64,000 nt of DNA from Palleronia aestuarii (lineage in GTDB: Bacteria; Pseudomonadota; Alphaproteobacteria; Rhodobacterales; Rhodobacteraceae), in NCBI RefSeq assembly GCF_003253995.1, contig NZ_QKZL01000005.1, forward strand, positions 62,001 through 126,000, in the 5' to 3' direction. Made by a program: the position numbers and the translations under genes. Positions 52,605 through 61,816 of the stretch are shown here, one piece after another. Under the pieces are notes generated by a model. It was not told the DNA's origin, searched no databases, and saw only the letters and a list, made by a program, of their open reading frames with translations. The stretch's first letter is position 1. Each line of letters starts with the position of its first letter.

Positions 52605-54356
52605 TCAACGCACCCCTTCGATACGATTTCGCTTAGCCTTCGTTGCAGCGATGTCTATGGCTCCGAATTCGTCGATAACCACGCCGAAGAGTTCGCTCGC
52701 CGCAATCGTCGAGAAATACCCCAGCCGGACGTCCTCCGCGACGGCGACCGGGTCGCGTTTCCATGGTTCGCCATAGCCCCCTCCGCCGGGTGTGCCCACG
52801 CGGACCCTGTCGCCAGGCAGGAGGGGGATGTTCTGGGCCTTCGAGAGGTGCGGGGGCACGAAGGTCTCCCCGTTGCGGCTAATCCGGACTTCGTTAACCG
52901 TTCCGTCGGCGCCGCCGAAGATGCCTTGCGGCCCGGTCCGGCCATGATCCATCACGAAACTCGCCAGCGCCGTTCCCCGCAGGAGTTCCACCTCGTAGTC
53001 GAGACCGAACCCTCCGCGATGCGTGCCGGCCCCGCCAGACCCCTCGCGCAGCGCGTAGCGGCGGTAGAGGACAGGGAATTGCTGCTCCATGATCTCCACA
53101 GGTGGCGCCTTCGAGATGCCGATGGTGGAGCAGCCGTTGGAAATGCCGTCGCCGCCCGCAAAGCCGCCGTAGCCGCCGCCCGAGATCTGGTACATCACGT
53201 AGGAGCGGCCCTCCTGGGCGATCTCTCCGCCGAGGGCGAAGTTGCCGGACGTGCCGGCGGGCGCAGCGGTGATCCGGTCCGGCAGGGCAGGGGCGAGGGC
53301 CACGAAGACGGCCTCCGCGATGCGTTGGCTCACCTCCGCCGCGCAACCTGAGACGGGGCGGGGATAGCGCGCGTCGAGGAACGTCCCCTCGGGGCGCAGG
53401 ATCTCGAGGGGCTCGAAGGCGCCCGCGCTGATCGGCACGTCGGGGAAGATGTGGCGCATGGCGAGATAGACCGAGCTTACGGTCGTCGCGATGACGGAGT
53501 TCATCGGCCCAGCACAGGGCAGCGAGGAGCCCGTGAAGTCGAATGTCAGCCTGTCGCCATGCGCGGTAACGGCAAGCCGGATCTCGAGCGGTTCGTCCAC
53601 CACGCCGTCGCTGTCGATCCAGGCGGAGGCACGATACGTGCCGGGCGCGATCAGCGCCACGTTGGCGCGCATCTGCTCGGCGGCGCGTCGGCGCAGCTCG
53701 GCGATTGCCTCGGTCACTGTGGCGTCGCCGTAGCGGTCGAGTAGCCGCTCGAGCCGCGCCCGCCCGACATAGAGCGCGGCGGCCTGCGCCTTGACGTCAC
53801 CGATCCGCTGGTCGGCCACGCGGATGTTGGAGCAGATAATCGCGTAGATCTCCGGATCGAGCGTCCCGCGCTTGAAGAGGCGGACGGGCGGCAGGCGGAG
53901 GCCTTCCTGTTCGACCGCGGTGGCCGAGGCGGAGAAGCCACCGGGCACCGCGCCCCCGGTATCGGGCCAGTGCCCGGTATTCGACAGCCAGCAGAAGATC
54001 GCGCCGTCGCGCCAGACCGGCATGGCGAAGCGCACGTCCATGAGATGCGTGCCGCCGAGATAGGGATCGTTGACGATGTAGACGTCGCCGGGCTCGGGCG
54101 CCGCGACCCGTCCGTCGGCGATCATCTCGATGAGCGTCGCCGTGGAGGCCTGCATCGTGCCGACGAAGACCGGCAGGCCCTGGGAGCCCTGCGCGATCAG
54201 GCTGCCGTCCACGGCGGAATAGATGCCGTCGGATCGGTCGTTCGCCTCCGCGATGACGGGAGAGAAGGCCGCGCGGGAGAAGGAGAGGTCCATCTCGTCG
54301 CAGACCTGCTGCAGACCCGACTGGATGACCGACAGGGTGACGGGATCGAGGCTCAT
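52605..54356 (-). CDS. hyuB: HyuB: N-methylhydantoinase B / 5-oxoprolinase beta-like
   Basis: 583 residues. Family signatures are VIQSGLQQVCDEMDLSFSRAAFSPVIAEANDRSDGIY (positions about 9-45), VYIVNDPYLGGTHLMDV, GHWPDTGG and the Gly-rich C-terminus GVRVGTPGGGGYG-like (RVRVGTPGGGGYG). With HyuA it opens a cyclic amide (hydantoin, lactam) using ATP. It is the last gene of the minus operon and converges on the replicase gene. Confidence 0.93.
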   Translation of the reverse strand: MSLDPVTLSVIQSGLQQVCDEMDLSFSRAAFSPVIAEANDRSDGIYSAVDGSLIAQGSQGLPVFVGTMQASTATLIEMIADGRVAAPEPGDVYIVNDPYLGGTHLMDVRFAMPVWRDGAIFCWLSNTGHWPDTGGAVPGGFSASATAVEQEGLRLPPVRLFKRGTLDPEIYAIICSNIRVADQRIGDVKAQAAALYVGRARLERLLDRYGDATVTEAIAELRRRAAEQMRANVALIAPGTYRASAWIDSDGVVDEPLEIRLAVTAHGDRLTFDFTGSSLPCAGPMNSVIATTVSSVYLAMRHIFPDVPISAGAFEPLEILRPEGTFLDARYPRPVSGCAAEVSQRIAEAVFVALAPALPDRITAAPAGTSGNFALGGEIAQEGRSYVMYQISGGGYGGFAGGDGISNGCSTIGISKAPPVEIMEQQFPVLYRRYALREGSGGAGTHRGGFGLDYEVELLRGTALASFVMDHGRTGPQGIFGGADGTVNEVRISRNGETFVPPHLSKAQNIPLLPGDRVRVGTPGGGGYGEPWKRDPVAVAEDVRLGYFSTIAASELFGVVIDEFGAIDIAATKAKRNRIEGVR

Positions 54357-54385
54357 GCGGCTCTCCGCGGGGCAGGGGGCGCGAG

Positions 54386-54407
54386 GCCCCGGCTCGGGGG
54401 CCGGGGC
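54386..54407 (-). repeat. GC hairpin between hyuA and hyuB
   Basis: GCCCCGG (54386-54392) and CCGGGGC (54401-54407) with an 8-nt loop lie in the 91-bp gap between the two genes. It might adjust the ratio of the subunits by mRNA processing. No more can be said. Confidence 0.35.
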
Positions 54408-54447
54408 GCCTGGCGCCTGGTTTGACTGGCGGGGGAAGGGGAGGGGG

Positions 54448-56493
54448 TCACGCCGACCCCAGCGTGACGACGAGGTTGCCGTCCGTGTCCTGTTTCGCGC
54501 GTTCGCCGGGGCCAAGGACGAGGGTGGTGTCCATCTGCTCGACGATGGCGGGACCCTCGAGGACCGCGTCAGCGGGGAGGTGTTCGCGCCGGTAGACCGG
54601 CACCACCCGCCAGCCGTCGAACCAGACGCGGCGCGTCCCGGTCTTCGCCTCCGCGAGCGTCGCCCGACGTCCCGCAGAGTCGATCAGCGCGGCGAGGTCG
54701 ATCTCCGGCCGTCGCCCGATCACGGAGGTGTTGACGTTGACCAGGGCGGGCCGGATCTCCGGCAGTTCCACCTGGAAGCGGCGGAAATAGGCGGCCGAGA
54801 AAAGGTCACGGAGCGTCTCCAGGCTGGGGCTCGGGGTTTCGAGCGGAACCCGCAGGAGGTGAGTCTGGCCGATGAACTGCATGTCGACGGAGGAGAGGAT
54901 GCGGACGTCCGAAACCGCCACCCGTTCCGCCGCGATGGCCGCGCGGCCCGCCTCGATCTGCTGCGCGAAGAGCGCGTGCACCGCCTCGATGTCGACCGCG
55001 TCGAGGGGCCGGTTGACCGTGTTGACGAAGTCGTGGCGCAGATCGGCCACCACGCATCCCAGGGCGTTCGTGATCCCGGGCCGCGCCGGGACGAGGACGC
55101 GCGGCACGCCCAATTCCCGCGCGATGGCCGTGGCGTGGAGCGGGCCGGCGCCGCCGAAGGCGAAGAGGGCGAAATCGCGGGGATCCTCGCCCAGGGAGAT
55201 CGAGACCATCCGCACGGCATCGGCCATCTTCGCGTTGGCGATCATAAGGACCGCCGCCGCGGCCTGCGTGGCGTCGAGCCCAAGCGAAGCCCCGAGCGCG
55301 GCGAAGGCGGAGGCGATGCCCTCCATCGTCACCCGCTCCGGCGTGGCATCGAGCCGCGCGGGATCCATCCGCCCGAGCAGCATGTTCGCGTCGGAGATGG
55401 TGGGCAATGTCCCACCGCGGCCGTAGCAGATCGGGCCGGGGACGGAGCCGGCGCTTTCGGGTCCGACCTCCAGCAGGCCCGCCGCGTTCACCCGCGCGAT
55501 CGACCCGCCGCCCGCGCCCACCGTGCGGACATCCACCATGGGAAGGTGTATGGGCATCGCGTATTCGATCTCGATCTCGTGGCTCACGGCCGGATCGGCG
55601 CCGCGGATCATCGCGACGTCGGTGGAGGTGCCGCCCATGTCGTAGGTGAGGAGGTCGGGGATCCCGGCCCGCCGCCCGGTATACGCGGCGGCCATTACGC
55701 CGGACGCGGGCCCCGACATCACCGTCTTCGCGGCCTCGTGCGCGACGATCCTTGCCGACACCATGCCGCCGTTACCGTTCATGACGAGGAGGTCGTTGGC
55801 ATAGCCCCGCTCGGCCAGCCGGTCCGCGAGGTTCTCCACGTAGCGGCGCAGGAGCGGCTGGACAGAGGCGTTGACGGCGGCCGTCACGCCACGCTCGAAT
55901 TCCCGGCTTTCGCTGAGAAGCGCATGGCCCATCGTGACGTTGCTGCCGGGCCAAACCTCCGCCGCGATTTCGCCCGCCCGGATCTCGTGGGCGGGATTGG
56001 CATAGGCGTGGAGGAAATGGATGACCAGCGCCTCGCAGCCCGCCTCGAGCAGCTGCGCCATCGCGGCGCGGAGCGCGTCCTCGTCGAGCGGCGTCACGAC
56101 CTCTCCGCGGGCGTCCATCCGCTCGGGGATCTCGATCCTGAGGTCGCGGGGGATGAGCGGGCGGAACGTGCCCGACATTCCGTAGGCGCGCGGCCGGGTC
56201 CGGCGGCCGAGCTCCAGCACGTCGCGGAACCCCTCGGTGGTGATGAGCCCGGTACGGCAGAGCCGCCGCTCGAGAACCGCGTTCGTCGTCGTCGTAGTGC
56301 CGTGCACGATGAGGTCGAGCGCCGCCGCATCCACCCCCGCCGCATCGAGGGCGGCGAGCACGCCCAGGGCCTGGTTCTCAAGCGTGGTCGGTACCTTGGC
56401 GAGGCGGACGCCCAAGGCGGGGTCGTAATGGACGAGGTCGGTGAAGGTGCCGCCGACATCGATCCCGGCCACGGCGCCGGTCGGCGCACTCAT
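54448..56493 (-). CDS. hyuA: HyuA: N-methylhydantoinase A / 5-oxoprolinase alpha-like ATPase
   Basis: 681 residues. ASKHA-type nucleotide site at the N-terminus (GIDVGGTFTDLV), HGTTTTTNAVLER, then DMGGTSTDVAMI as the second phosphate loop and GGAGPLHA near 460. It activates the ring amide with ATP for hydrolysis together with HyuB. The start overlaps the stop of the molybdenum hydroxylase gene (ATGA). Confidence 0.94.
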   Translation of the reverse strand: MSAPTGAVAGIDVGGTFTDLVHYDPALGVRLAKVPTTLENQALGVLAALDAAGVDAAALDLIVHGTTTTTNAVLERRLCRTGLITTEGFRDVLELGRRTRPRAYGMSGTFRPLIPRDLRIEIPERMDARGEVVTPLDEDALRAAMAQLLEAGCEALVIHFLHAYANPAHEIRAGEIAAEVWPGSNVTMGHALLSESREFERGVTAAVNASVQPLLRRYVENLADRLAERGYANDLLVMNGNGGMVSARIVAHEAAKTVMSGPASGVMAAAYTGRRAGIPDLLTYDMGGTSTDVAMIRGADPAVSHEIEIEYAMPIHLPMVDVRTVGAGGGSIARVNAAGLLEVGPESAGSVPGPICYGRGGTLPTISDANMLLGRMDPARLDATPERVTMEGIASAFAALGASLGLDATQAAAAVLMIANAKMADAVRMVSISLGEDPRDFALFAFGGAGPLHATAIARELGVPRVLVPARPGITNALGCVVADLRHDFVNTVNRPLDAVDIEAVHALFAQQIEAGRAAIAAERVAVSDVRILSSVDMQFIGQTHLLRVPLETPSPSLETLRDLFSAAYFRRFQVELPEIRPALVNVNTSVIGRRPEIDLAALIDSAGRRATLAEAKTGTRRVWFDGWRVVPVYRREHLPADAVLEGPAIVEQMDTTLVLGPGERAKQDTDGNLVVTLGSA

Positions 56494-59213
56494 TCGCGGG
56501 CCGCGAGGATGGCCGCGCGCACCCGGTCGGGCGTTGCGGGCAGGTCGTGGATCCGCGCGCCCGTGGCATGCGCGATGGCGTTCAGGATCGCGGGTGCGGT
56601 CGGGATCAGGCAATGCTCGCCCAGGCCCTTGGCCCCGAAGGGGCCGTGCGGATCGCCGCTCTCGACGATGATGGTGTCGATGGGCGGGACGTCGCCCACC
56701 GTTGGGATGAGGTAGTCGTGCAGGTTCTCCGTCCGGCCGGGGATGAATTCCTCCATCAACGCCATGCCGATGCCCTGCGCGATGCCGCCCTCGACCTGAC
56801 CTTCGACGAGCAGCGGATTGATCGCCCGCCCGACATCGTGGGCGGCGCGGAACTTGAGGAGTGTCACGGTCCCGAGCTCGGTATCCACGTCGAGTTCGGC
56901 CATCTGCGCGGCGGTGCCGAAGATCGCGTAGGGGGCGCCCTGTCCGTCGGCGTCGAGCGGTCCCGTGGGCGGGTCGTAGCTCCCCGTGGCCTCGATCGCA
57001 TAGGAGCCGCCGGTGGCAGTGAGATCGATCCGCCGCCGCGTGCCGCCTTCTTCGAGCGCGATGGAACCGGGGCCGAGTACGATCGTGGCGACTTTGGATA
57101 CATTGCCGAGACGCAGGATCTGCGTCCGGAGCGCCGCGCCGCAGGCCCGCGCGGCGTTGCCGGTGATGAAGGTCTGCCGGCTTGCCGAGGTCTTGCCGGC
57201 ATCGGGGGTGAGGTCGGTGTCGGGGCCGACGAGCTCCACGGCGGCAAGCGGCACGCCGAGCGCCTGGGCGAAAATCTGCGCGATGACGGTGTTGGAGCCC
57301 TGACCGATATCGGTGGCCCCCTGGTGCAGGCGGACGATGCCGTCGGCCGTGATCCCGGCGCGGATGGTGGAGGGGTTCGACAGGCCGGTATTGCCGCAGC
57401 CGTACCAGCCCGCCGCGATCCCGACGCCCCGCCGCACGGGACCCGGAACGGCATTGGCCGCCTCGGCCGCCGCCAGCGCCGCGGTCCAGTGCGGCTCCAG
57501 CGCGTCGAAGCAGGCGGCGATGCCCATGCCGGTCTCGAAGACCTGGCCCGTGACGGTCGGATCGCCGTCCCTCAGGCAATTGAGCCGCCGGAAGGCGAGC
57601 CGGTCCATCCCTAGCCGTTCGGCGAGCAGATCGTAGAGGCTCTCCTGCGCCACGGCCGATTGCGGCACGCCGAAGCCGCGGAAGGCACCCGCGGGGGCGC
57701 AATTGGTATGAATCCCGGCGCTCGTGGCGAGAAAGGCGGGCGTGCGGTAGGGGCCCGAGGCGTGGATCGGCACCCTCGTCGCCACGGTCGGCCCCCAGCT
57801 CGCATAGGCGCCGGTGTTGAAGACGCCGTCGAATATCGCGCCGGTGATCCGTCCATCAGCATCCGCGCCGATCCGCATATGGGTCCGCGACGGATGCCGC
57901 TTGGTGGTCGACTGGATGGATTCGATACGGGTGAGGCACATGCGGACCGGGCGGCCGAGTTTCCACGCGGCGATGGCCACGAAGGGCTGCGTGGTGAGGT
58001 CGAGCTTGGAGCCGAAGCCGCCGCCTGTGGCCGTGGGCACGATACGCACCGCCTCTGGCGCGATCCCGAGGATCCGCGCGACCCCGTCGCGGTTCATGTA
58101 GGGGGCCTGTGTGCAGCAGCCGATCTCGATCCGGTCGCCCACGCGTCGGGCAAAACCGGCTTCGGGCTCGATATAGGCGTGCTCCACGAAGCCGGTGGAA
58201 AAGCGCCCCTCGACCACATACGCGGCCTCCGCGAGGGCGGTCTCGGGATCGCCGCGCCGCACGCGGCCCGTGGCCATCACGTTGCCCGCGCGGTCCGCGT
58301 GGAGCGACTCTCCTATGCCCGCGTCTTCCGGTTCGAGCGCATGGGGCAGGGGGGTCCACTCGACGGGTGGGGGAGGCGCCGCATCCAGTGCGGCGCGAGT
58401 GCCCACGAGGCAGGCCACCGCCTCGCCCCTGAACCGCACCTCCCTACTGGCCATTACCGGTTGATCCTCGAAGCCCGGAATGACGCCGAACCGGTTCTCT
58501 CCGGGCACGTCGGCGGCGGTCAGGACGAGATCGAGGCCCGCGGCGATGCGGTAGCCTTCGAGATCGCCGAAGGCGAAGCGCGCACGGTGATGCGGCGAAC
58601 GAACGGCGCGAGCGAGAAGCGCATCCGCGGGCGCGACGTCGTCGCCGAAAAGCTCCTTCCCCGCGACCTTGGGCCAGCCATCGACACGTGGCACCGGGGC
58701 GCCCACGGAACCCTCGGACGGCACGTCGGGCGCCCGGTCTGCGGCGACGTCCGAGACCGCGGCGACGATCTTGCGATACCCGGTGCAACGGCAGAGCACG
58801 CCCGCGAGCGCCGCCTCCACCGCCGCGGGGTCCGCCGTGCCGCCCGCGCGCAGATAGGCCATCGCGGAGACCATCATGCCCGGCGTGCAGATCCCGCATT
58901 GCGCCGCCTGCCGCGCCTGGAACGCCACCGCGAGACGGTGGGCCAGGGGATCGCGGGCGACAAGCCCCGCCGCTGTCTCCACCTCCGCGCCCGCCGCGCG
59001 TCCCGCGGGCACCATGCAGGCGCAGAGCGCGACGCCGCCCACGAGGACGGAGCAGGTGCCGCAATCGCCTGCGCTGCACCCGACCTTCACGTCCCGCGCG
59101 CCCGCGACCTCCCGCAGGACGTCGGACAGGCGGCGGGCGGGATCGGCGTCGAGCGCGACCTCCGCGCCGTTCAGGCGGAAGGTGAGGCGGTTGGGCGGCG
59201 CGTCGAGCGACAT
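56490..59213 (-). CDS. Xanthine dehydrogenase-family hydroxylase, fused [2Fe-2S] and molybdenum subunits
   Basis: 907 residues. Residues 1-160 are the small iron-sulfur subunit: CSAGDCGTCSVL and a later Cys, then CGICTPGMM and CRCTGY for the second cluster. Residues from about 170 are the large molybdopterin subunit (GKELFGDD, TGGGFGSK, GAFRGFGVPQ), with the catalytic Glu in GAKGLGEHCL. Normally these are two genes (for example ndhS/ndhL or coxS/coxL types), so this is a fusion. It hydroxylates a C-H next to a ring nitrogen with water. The substrate is unknown. Confidence 0.92.
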   Translation of the reverse strand: MSLDAPPNRLTFRLNGAEVALDADPARRLSDVLREVAGARDVKVGCSAGDCGTCSVLVGGVALCACMVPAGRAAGAEVETAAGLVARDPLAHRLAVAFQARQAAQCGICTPGMMVSAMAYLRAGGTADPAAVEAALAGVLCRCTGYRKIVAAVSDVAADRAPDVPSEGSVGAPVPRVDGWPKVAGKELFGDDVAPADALLARAVRSPHHRARFAFGDLEGYRIAAGLDLVLTAADVPGENRFGVIPGFEDQPVMASREVRFRGEAVACLVGTRAALDAAPPPPVEWTPLPHALEPEDAGIGESLHADRAGNVMATGRVRRGDPETALAEAAYVVEGRFSTGFVEHAYIEPEAGFARRVGDRIEIGCCTQAPYMNRDGVARILGIAPEAVRIVPTATGGGFGSKLDLTTQPFVAIAAWKLGRPVRMCLTRIESIQSTTKRHPSRTHMRIGADADGRITGAIFDGVFNTGAYASWGPTVATRVPIHASGPYRTPAFLATSAGIHTNCAPAGAFRGFGVPQSAVAQESLYDLLAERLGMDRLAFRRLNCLRDGDPTVTGQVFETGMGIAACFDALEPHWTAALAAAEAANAVPGPVRRGVGIAAGWYGCGNTGLSNPSTIRAGITADGIVRLHQGATDIGQGSNTVIAQIFAQALGVPLAAVELVGPDTDLTPDAGKTSASRQTFITGNAARACGAALRTQILRLGNVSKVATIVLGPGSIALEEGGTRRRIDLTATGGSYAIEATGSYDPPTGPLDADGQGAPYAIFGTAAQMAELDVDTELGTVTLLKFRAAHDVGRAINPLLVEGQVEGGIAQGIGMALMEEFIPGRTENLHDYLIPTVGDVPPIDTIIVESGDPHGPFGAKGLGEHCLIPTAPAILNAIAHATGARIHDLPATPDRVRAAILAARE

Positions 59214-60043
59214 CAGGCAAGTATCGCCGCTTGCAGGAGCGCGCGTGCGACGAGCGTCCGTGCCGCGTCCACCCGGTAGGCCGCGGTGGCGCGGATGTCG
59301 TCGATGGGGGCGAGGCCGTCGAGCGGAGCCGCTGCCACGATCCCCGCGATCTCGTCGGCCCGCCGGCCGACGAGCCGTCGCTCGAGTTCCGGCAATCGCC
59401 GCGCGACGGAAGAGCAGGCGCCGACTGCGACGGCGACCTCCGCGAGCTTCCCTTCGGCATCGAGCTCCACGCGGGCGGCGACCATGGCGATGGAAATGAC
59501 GAGATAGCGCCGCGCGCCGAGCTTGAGAAACGCGCTTCGCCCGGGGCGGTCGGGCACGCGGATCGCAGTCACGATCTCCCCCGGGGCAAGGGCCGTCTGC
59601 CGCACGCCCGTCACGAAGTCCCGAAGCGCCATACGGCGCGTCCCGGCGGCCCCCGCGATCTCGACCTCCGCGTCGAGCGCGAGGAGCGGCGGCATGCCGT
59701 CGGCGGCGGGGGAGGCGTTGCAGAGATTGCCCGCGACCGTGCCCGCGTTCTGGATCTGGAGGGAGCCCACCTCGCGCGCCGCCGCCTTCAACCCGTCGAA
59801 GAGCGGCGGAAGCGCGGCGCGGACGATCCCCGTCCATGTCGTGGCCGCGCCGATCCGCCAGCCTCCGTCGTCCCGCGCGATACCGGCGAGATCCGCGATC
59901 CCGGTCAGATCGATCATCGCGGACGGCGGGGCGGCGTCGCGCAGGGCGGGATAGAGGTCCGTCCCGCCCGCGACGAGGGCCGCCGGCGCCTGGCCCAGCC
60001 GGTGGAGCGCATCGGAAAGGGTGGCGGGGCGATAGAGGCTCAT
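59213..60043 (-). CDS. Xanthine dehydrogenase-family FAD subunit
   Basis: 276 residues. FAD motifs ALVAGGTDLYPALR and NAGTVAGNLCNASPAADG are present, with the CO-dehydrogenase flavoprotein C-terminal domain after about 170. It passes electrons from the iron-sulfur domain to an acceptor. Start 60043 is preferred because GGGGAGCC precedes it. The next ATG upstream, at 60079, lies inside the operator. The fused hydroxylase gene follows with a 1-base overlap (TGATG). Confidence 0.9.
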   Translation of the reverse strand: MSLYRPATLSDALHRLGQAPAALVAGGTDLYPALRDAAPPSAMIDLTGIADLAGIARDDGGWRIGAATTWTGIVRAALPPLFDGLKAAAREVGSLQIQNAGTVAGNLCNASPAADGMPPLLALDAEVEIAGAAGTRRMALRDFVTGVRQTALAPGEIVTAIRVPDRPGRSAFLKLGARRYLVISIAMVAARVELDAEGKLAEVAVAVGACSSVARRLPELERRLVGRRADEIAGIVAAAPLDGLAPIDDIRATAAYRVDAARTLVARALLQAAILA

Positions 60044-60066
60044 CCAAGGCTCCCCAGCGAGAAAAC

Positions 60067-60083
60067 CGTTCGTATGCATACGA
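60067..60083. promoter_or_regulatory. Operator copy 1 of the N-heterocycle operons
   Basis: CGTTCGTATGCATACGA; its core TCGTATGCATACGA is a perfect 14-bp palindrome. It lies just upstream of the FAD-subunit gene start. A second copy with one mismatch lies near the divergent gene. Confidence 0.75.
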
Positions 60084-60258
60084 TCCTTTCCCGACGATGA
60101 GCGCGCGCGGAAATCCTGTCAACGCCCTTGAGCGGTGGGTGCGGCCGCTGCGCCCGGGACCGGCCCGGCGTCGGGATCGATTGCCTGAAAAACGGGCGAT
60201 CCGTGCCGGGTGAAAAGTTGCCCGGTTGTGACGTGTTGACAGGCGGTCCCGGAAAGTG

Positions 60259-60275
60259 CGTTCGTATGCAAACGA
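60259..60275. promoter_or_regulatory. Operator copy 2 of the N-heterocycle operons
   Basis: CGTTCGTATGCAAACGA differs from copy 1 at one base out of 17. It lies 30 bp before the 6-hydroxynicotinate-reductase-like start. The two sites, 192 bp apart, fit a common regulator, possibly acting by looping. The regulator gene is not in this window. Confidence 0.75.
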
Positions 60276-60304
60276 GTTTCGCCATCAGGAGCGCTGGCCG
60301 GAGC

Positions 60305-61816
60305 ATGCCGTCGAGCCCCGATCCCCGGACCGCGAGGACCAAGGCCAGGCCGGAGAAGATCCGCTGCGATGCCTGTCCCGTGATGTGCTACATCGCCGAG
60401 GGTCGCTCCGGGGCCTGCGACCGCTACGCCAACGAGGGTGGCGAGCTGGTCCGGCTCGATCCGCTCACCATCCTCGAGAGCGCGGAGGAGGGGGTGGAGC
60501 TCGTTCCCTTCCTCGAACGCGACTGGGACGGGGAGATCGTGGCGGGCGACAGGCATTTCGTGACCGCGCTCGGGGCCGGCACGACCTATCCCGACTACAA
60601 GCCTGCGCCCTTCATCGTCGCGGCCGAGATCGACGGCGTCGATACCGTGACCGTCGTGACGGAAGGCATCTTCTCCTATTGCGGGGCCAAGGTGAAGATC
60701 GACACCGACCGGCATCTCGGCCCTGAATGCGCGGCCGTGCGCGCCGAGGGAGAAGTCGTGGGCCACGTCACGACCTCCGAGTACGGCAGCCGGATGCTGT
60801 CGCTCGGCGGCGTGGAGCACCTGACCGGCGGCTCGAAGGCGGAAGGCCGCGTTACCTGCGCCACGCTCCTCGCGCTGTGCAACGGGGAGCGGGTCGCGCT
60901 CGAGATCGACGGCGGCGCGGAGATCGAGGTCGCGGCGGGGCAGGCGCCCATCGTCAACGGCCAGAGGGAGGAGCGGATGCGCGTCGGCTGCGGCTCGGCC
61001 ACGGTGGGCATGTTCGCGGCGCAGTGGAAGGGTCTCGTCGACGAGGTGGTGGTGGTCGACGATCACATCACCGGCGTGATGAGCGAGCATCAGGCGGGCA
61101 AGGTCATCGGCTGGGCGCCCACGGGGATCCGCATCAACGGCCGCCGCTCCACGCCCGGTCGCTACTTCCAGGTCGCGGAGCCGGGAACGGGCTGGGGCGG
61201 TACCGACCTCACCGATCCGCTGGCGATCCTGGGCGATTTCAAGCCGGCCGTCGCATGGGAGGGATTGAGCCTTCTCATGGTCTCGACGACCGGAGAGCAG
61301 GCCGCCTATTACGAACTCGACGTGGAGCTCCGCCCCGTTCGGCACGAGATGCCCGACCGCCTCCTACCCTCGGTGGAGCGGATCGCGGAGAATTGCGAAC
61401 CCGCGCTCGCCTCCGTCCTCTTCATGGCGGGCGCAGGGGGCTCGCTGCGCTCGGGCGTGACGGAGAACCCGGTGCGCCTCACCCGTTCCGTGCAATCGGC
61501 GCTGACCCGGGTGACGGTCGGCGGCGCGCCCGCGATGATCTGGCCGGGCGGCGGCATCACCTTCATGGCCGACGTGACGCGGATGCCGAAGAACGCCTTC
61601 GGCTCCGTGCCGACCCCCGCGCTCGTGGCGCCCATCGAGTTCACGCTCTCGGCTACCGATTACGCGGCGCTCGGCGGCCACATGGATTACGTGCAGCCGC
61701 TCGCCGACGTGCTCGGGGGTGCGGCGGCGCGCCAGAGCGACCACCGCCTCTCCGGCCGCCGGTCGGAGCGCCGGGGCACGGACGCCTACTGGCCTGCGCG
61801 AGGGCGGGGGGCATGA
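60305..61816 (+). CDS. 6-hydroxynicotinate reductase-like protein
   Basis: 503 residues. An N-terminal ferredoxin-like cysteine cluster (CDACPVMCYIAEGRSGACDRY, about 21 residues from residue 20) is followed by a large domain without other known cofactor motifs (GIFSYCGAKVKIDTDRH, TSEYGSRMLSLGG, WPGGGITFMADV). This matches the 6-hydroxynicotinate reductase family known from nicotinate fermentation, in which the pyridine ring is reduced to a tetrahydro-oxo form. ATG 60305 is chosen, since ATG 60266 falls inside the operator. The stop overlaps the UPF0280 gene. Confidence 0.85.
   Translation: MPSSPDPRTARTKARPEKIRCDACPVMCYIAEGRSGACDRYANEGGELVRLDPLTILESAEEGVELVPFLERDWDGEIVAGDRHFVTALGAGTTYPDYKPAPFIVAAEIDGVDTVTVVTEGIFSYCGAKVKIDTDRHLGPECAAVRAEGEVVGHVTTSEYGSRMLSLGGVEHLTGGSKAEGRVTCATLLALCNGERVALEIDGGAEIEVAAGQAPIVNGQREERMRVGCGSATVGMFAAQWKGLVDEVVVVDDHITGVMSEHQAGKVIGWAPTGIRINGRRSTPGRYFQVAEPGTGWGGTDLTDPLAILGDFKPAVAWEGLSLLMVSTTGEQAAYYELDVELRPVRHEMPDRLLPSVERIAENCEPALASVLFMAGAGGSLRSGVTENPVRLTRSVQSALTRVTVGGAPAMIWPGGGITFMADVTRMPKNAFGSVPTPALVAPIEFTLSATDYAALGGHMDYVQPLADVLGGAAARQSDHRLSGRRSERRGTDAYWPARGRGA

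Noticed and set aside
52518-53351. Plus-strand frame following the replicase gene
   Set aside because: It is out of frame with the replicase and antisense to hyuB, whose conserved motifs cover the same bases.
57660-59279. 539-codon plus-strand frame opposite the molybdenum hydroxylase gene
   Set aside because: Antisense shadow; the minus strand has all cofactor motifs of the xanthine dehydrogenase family.
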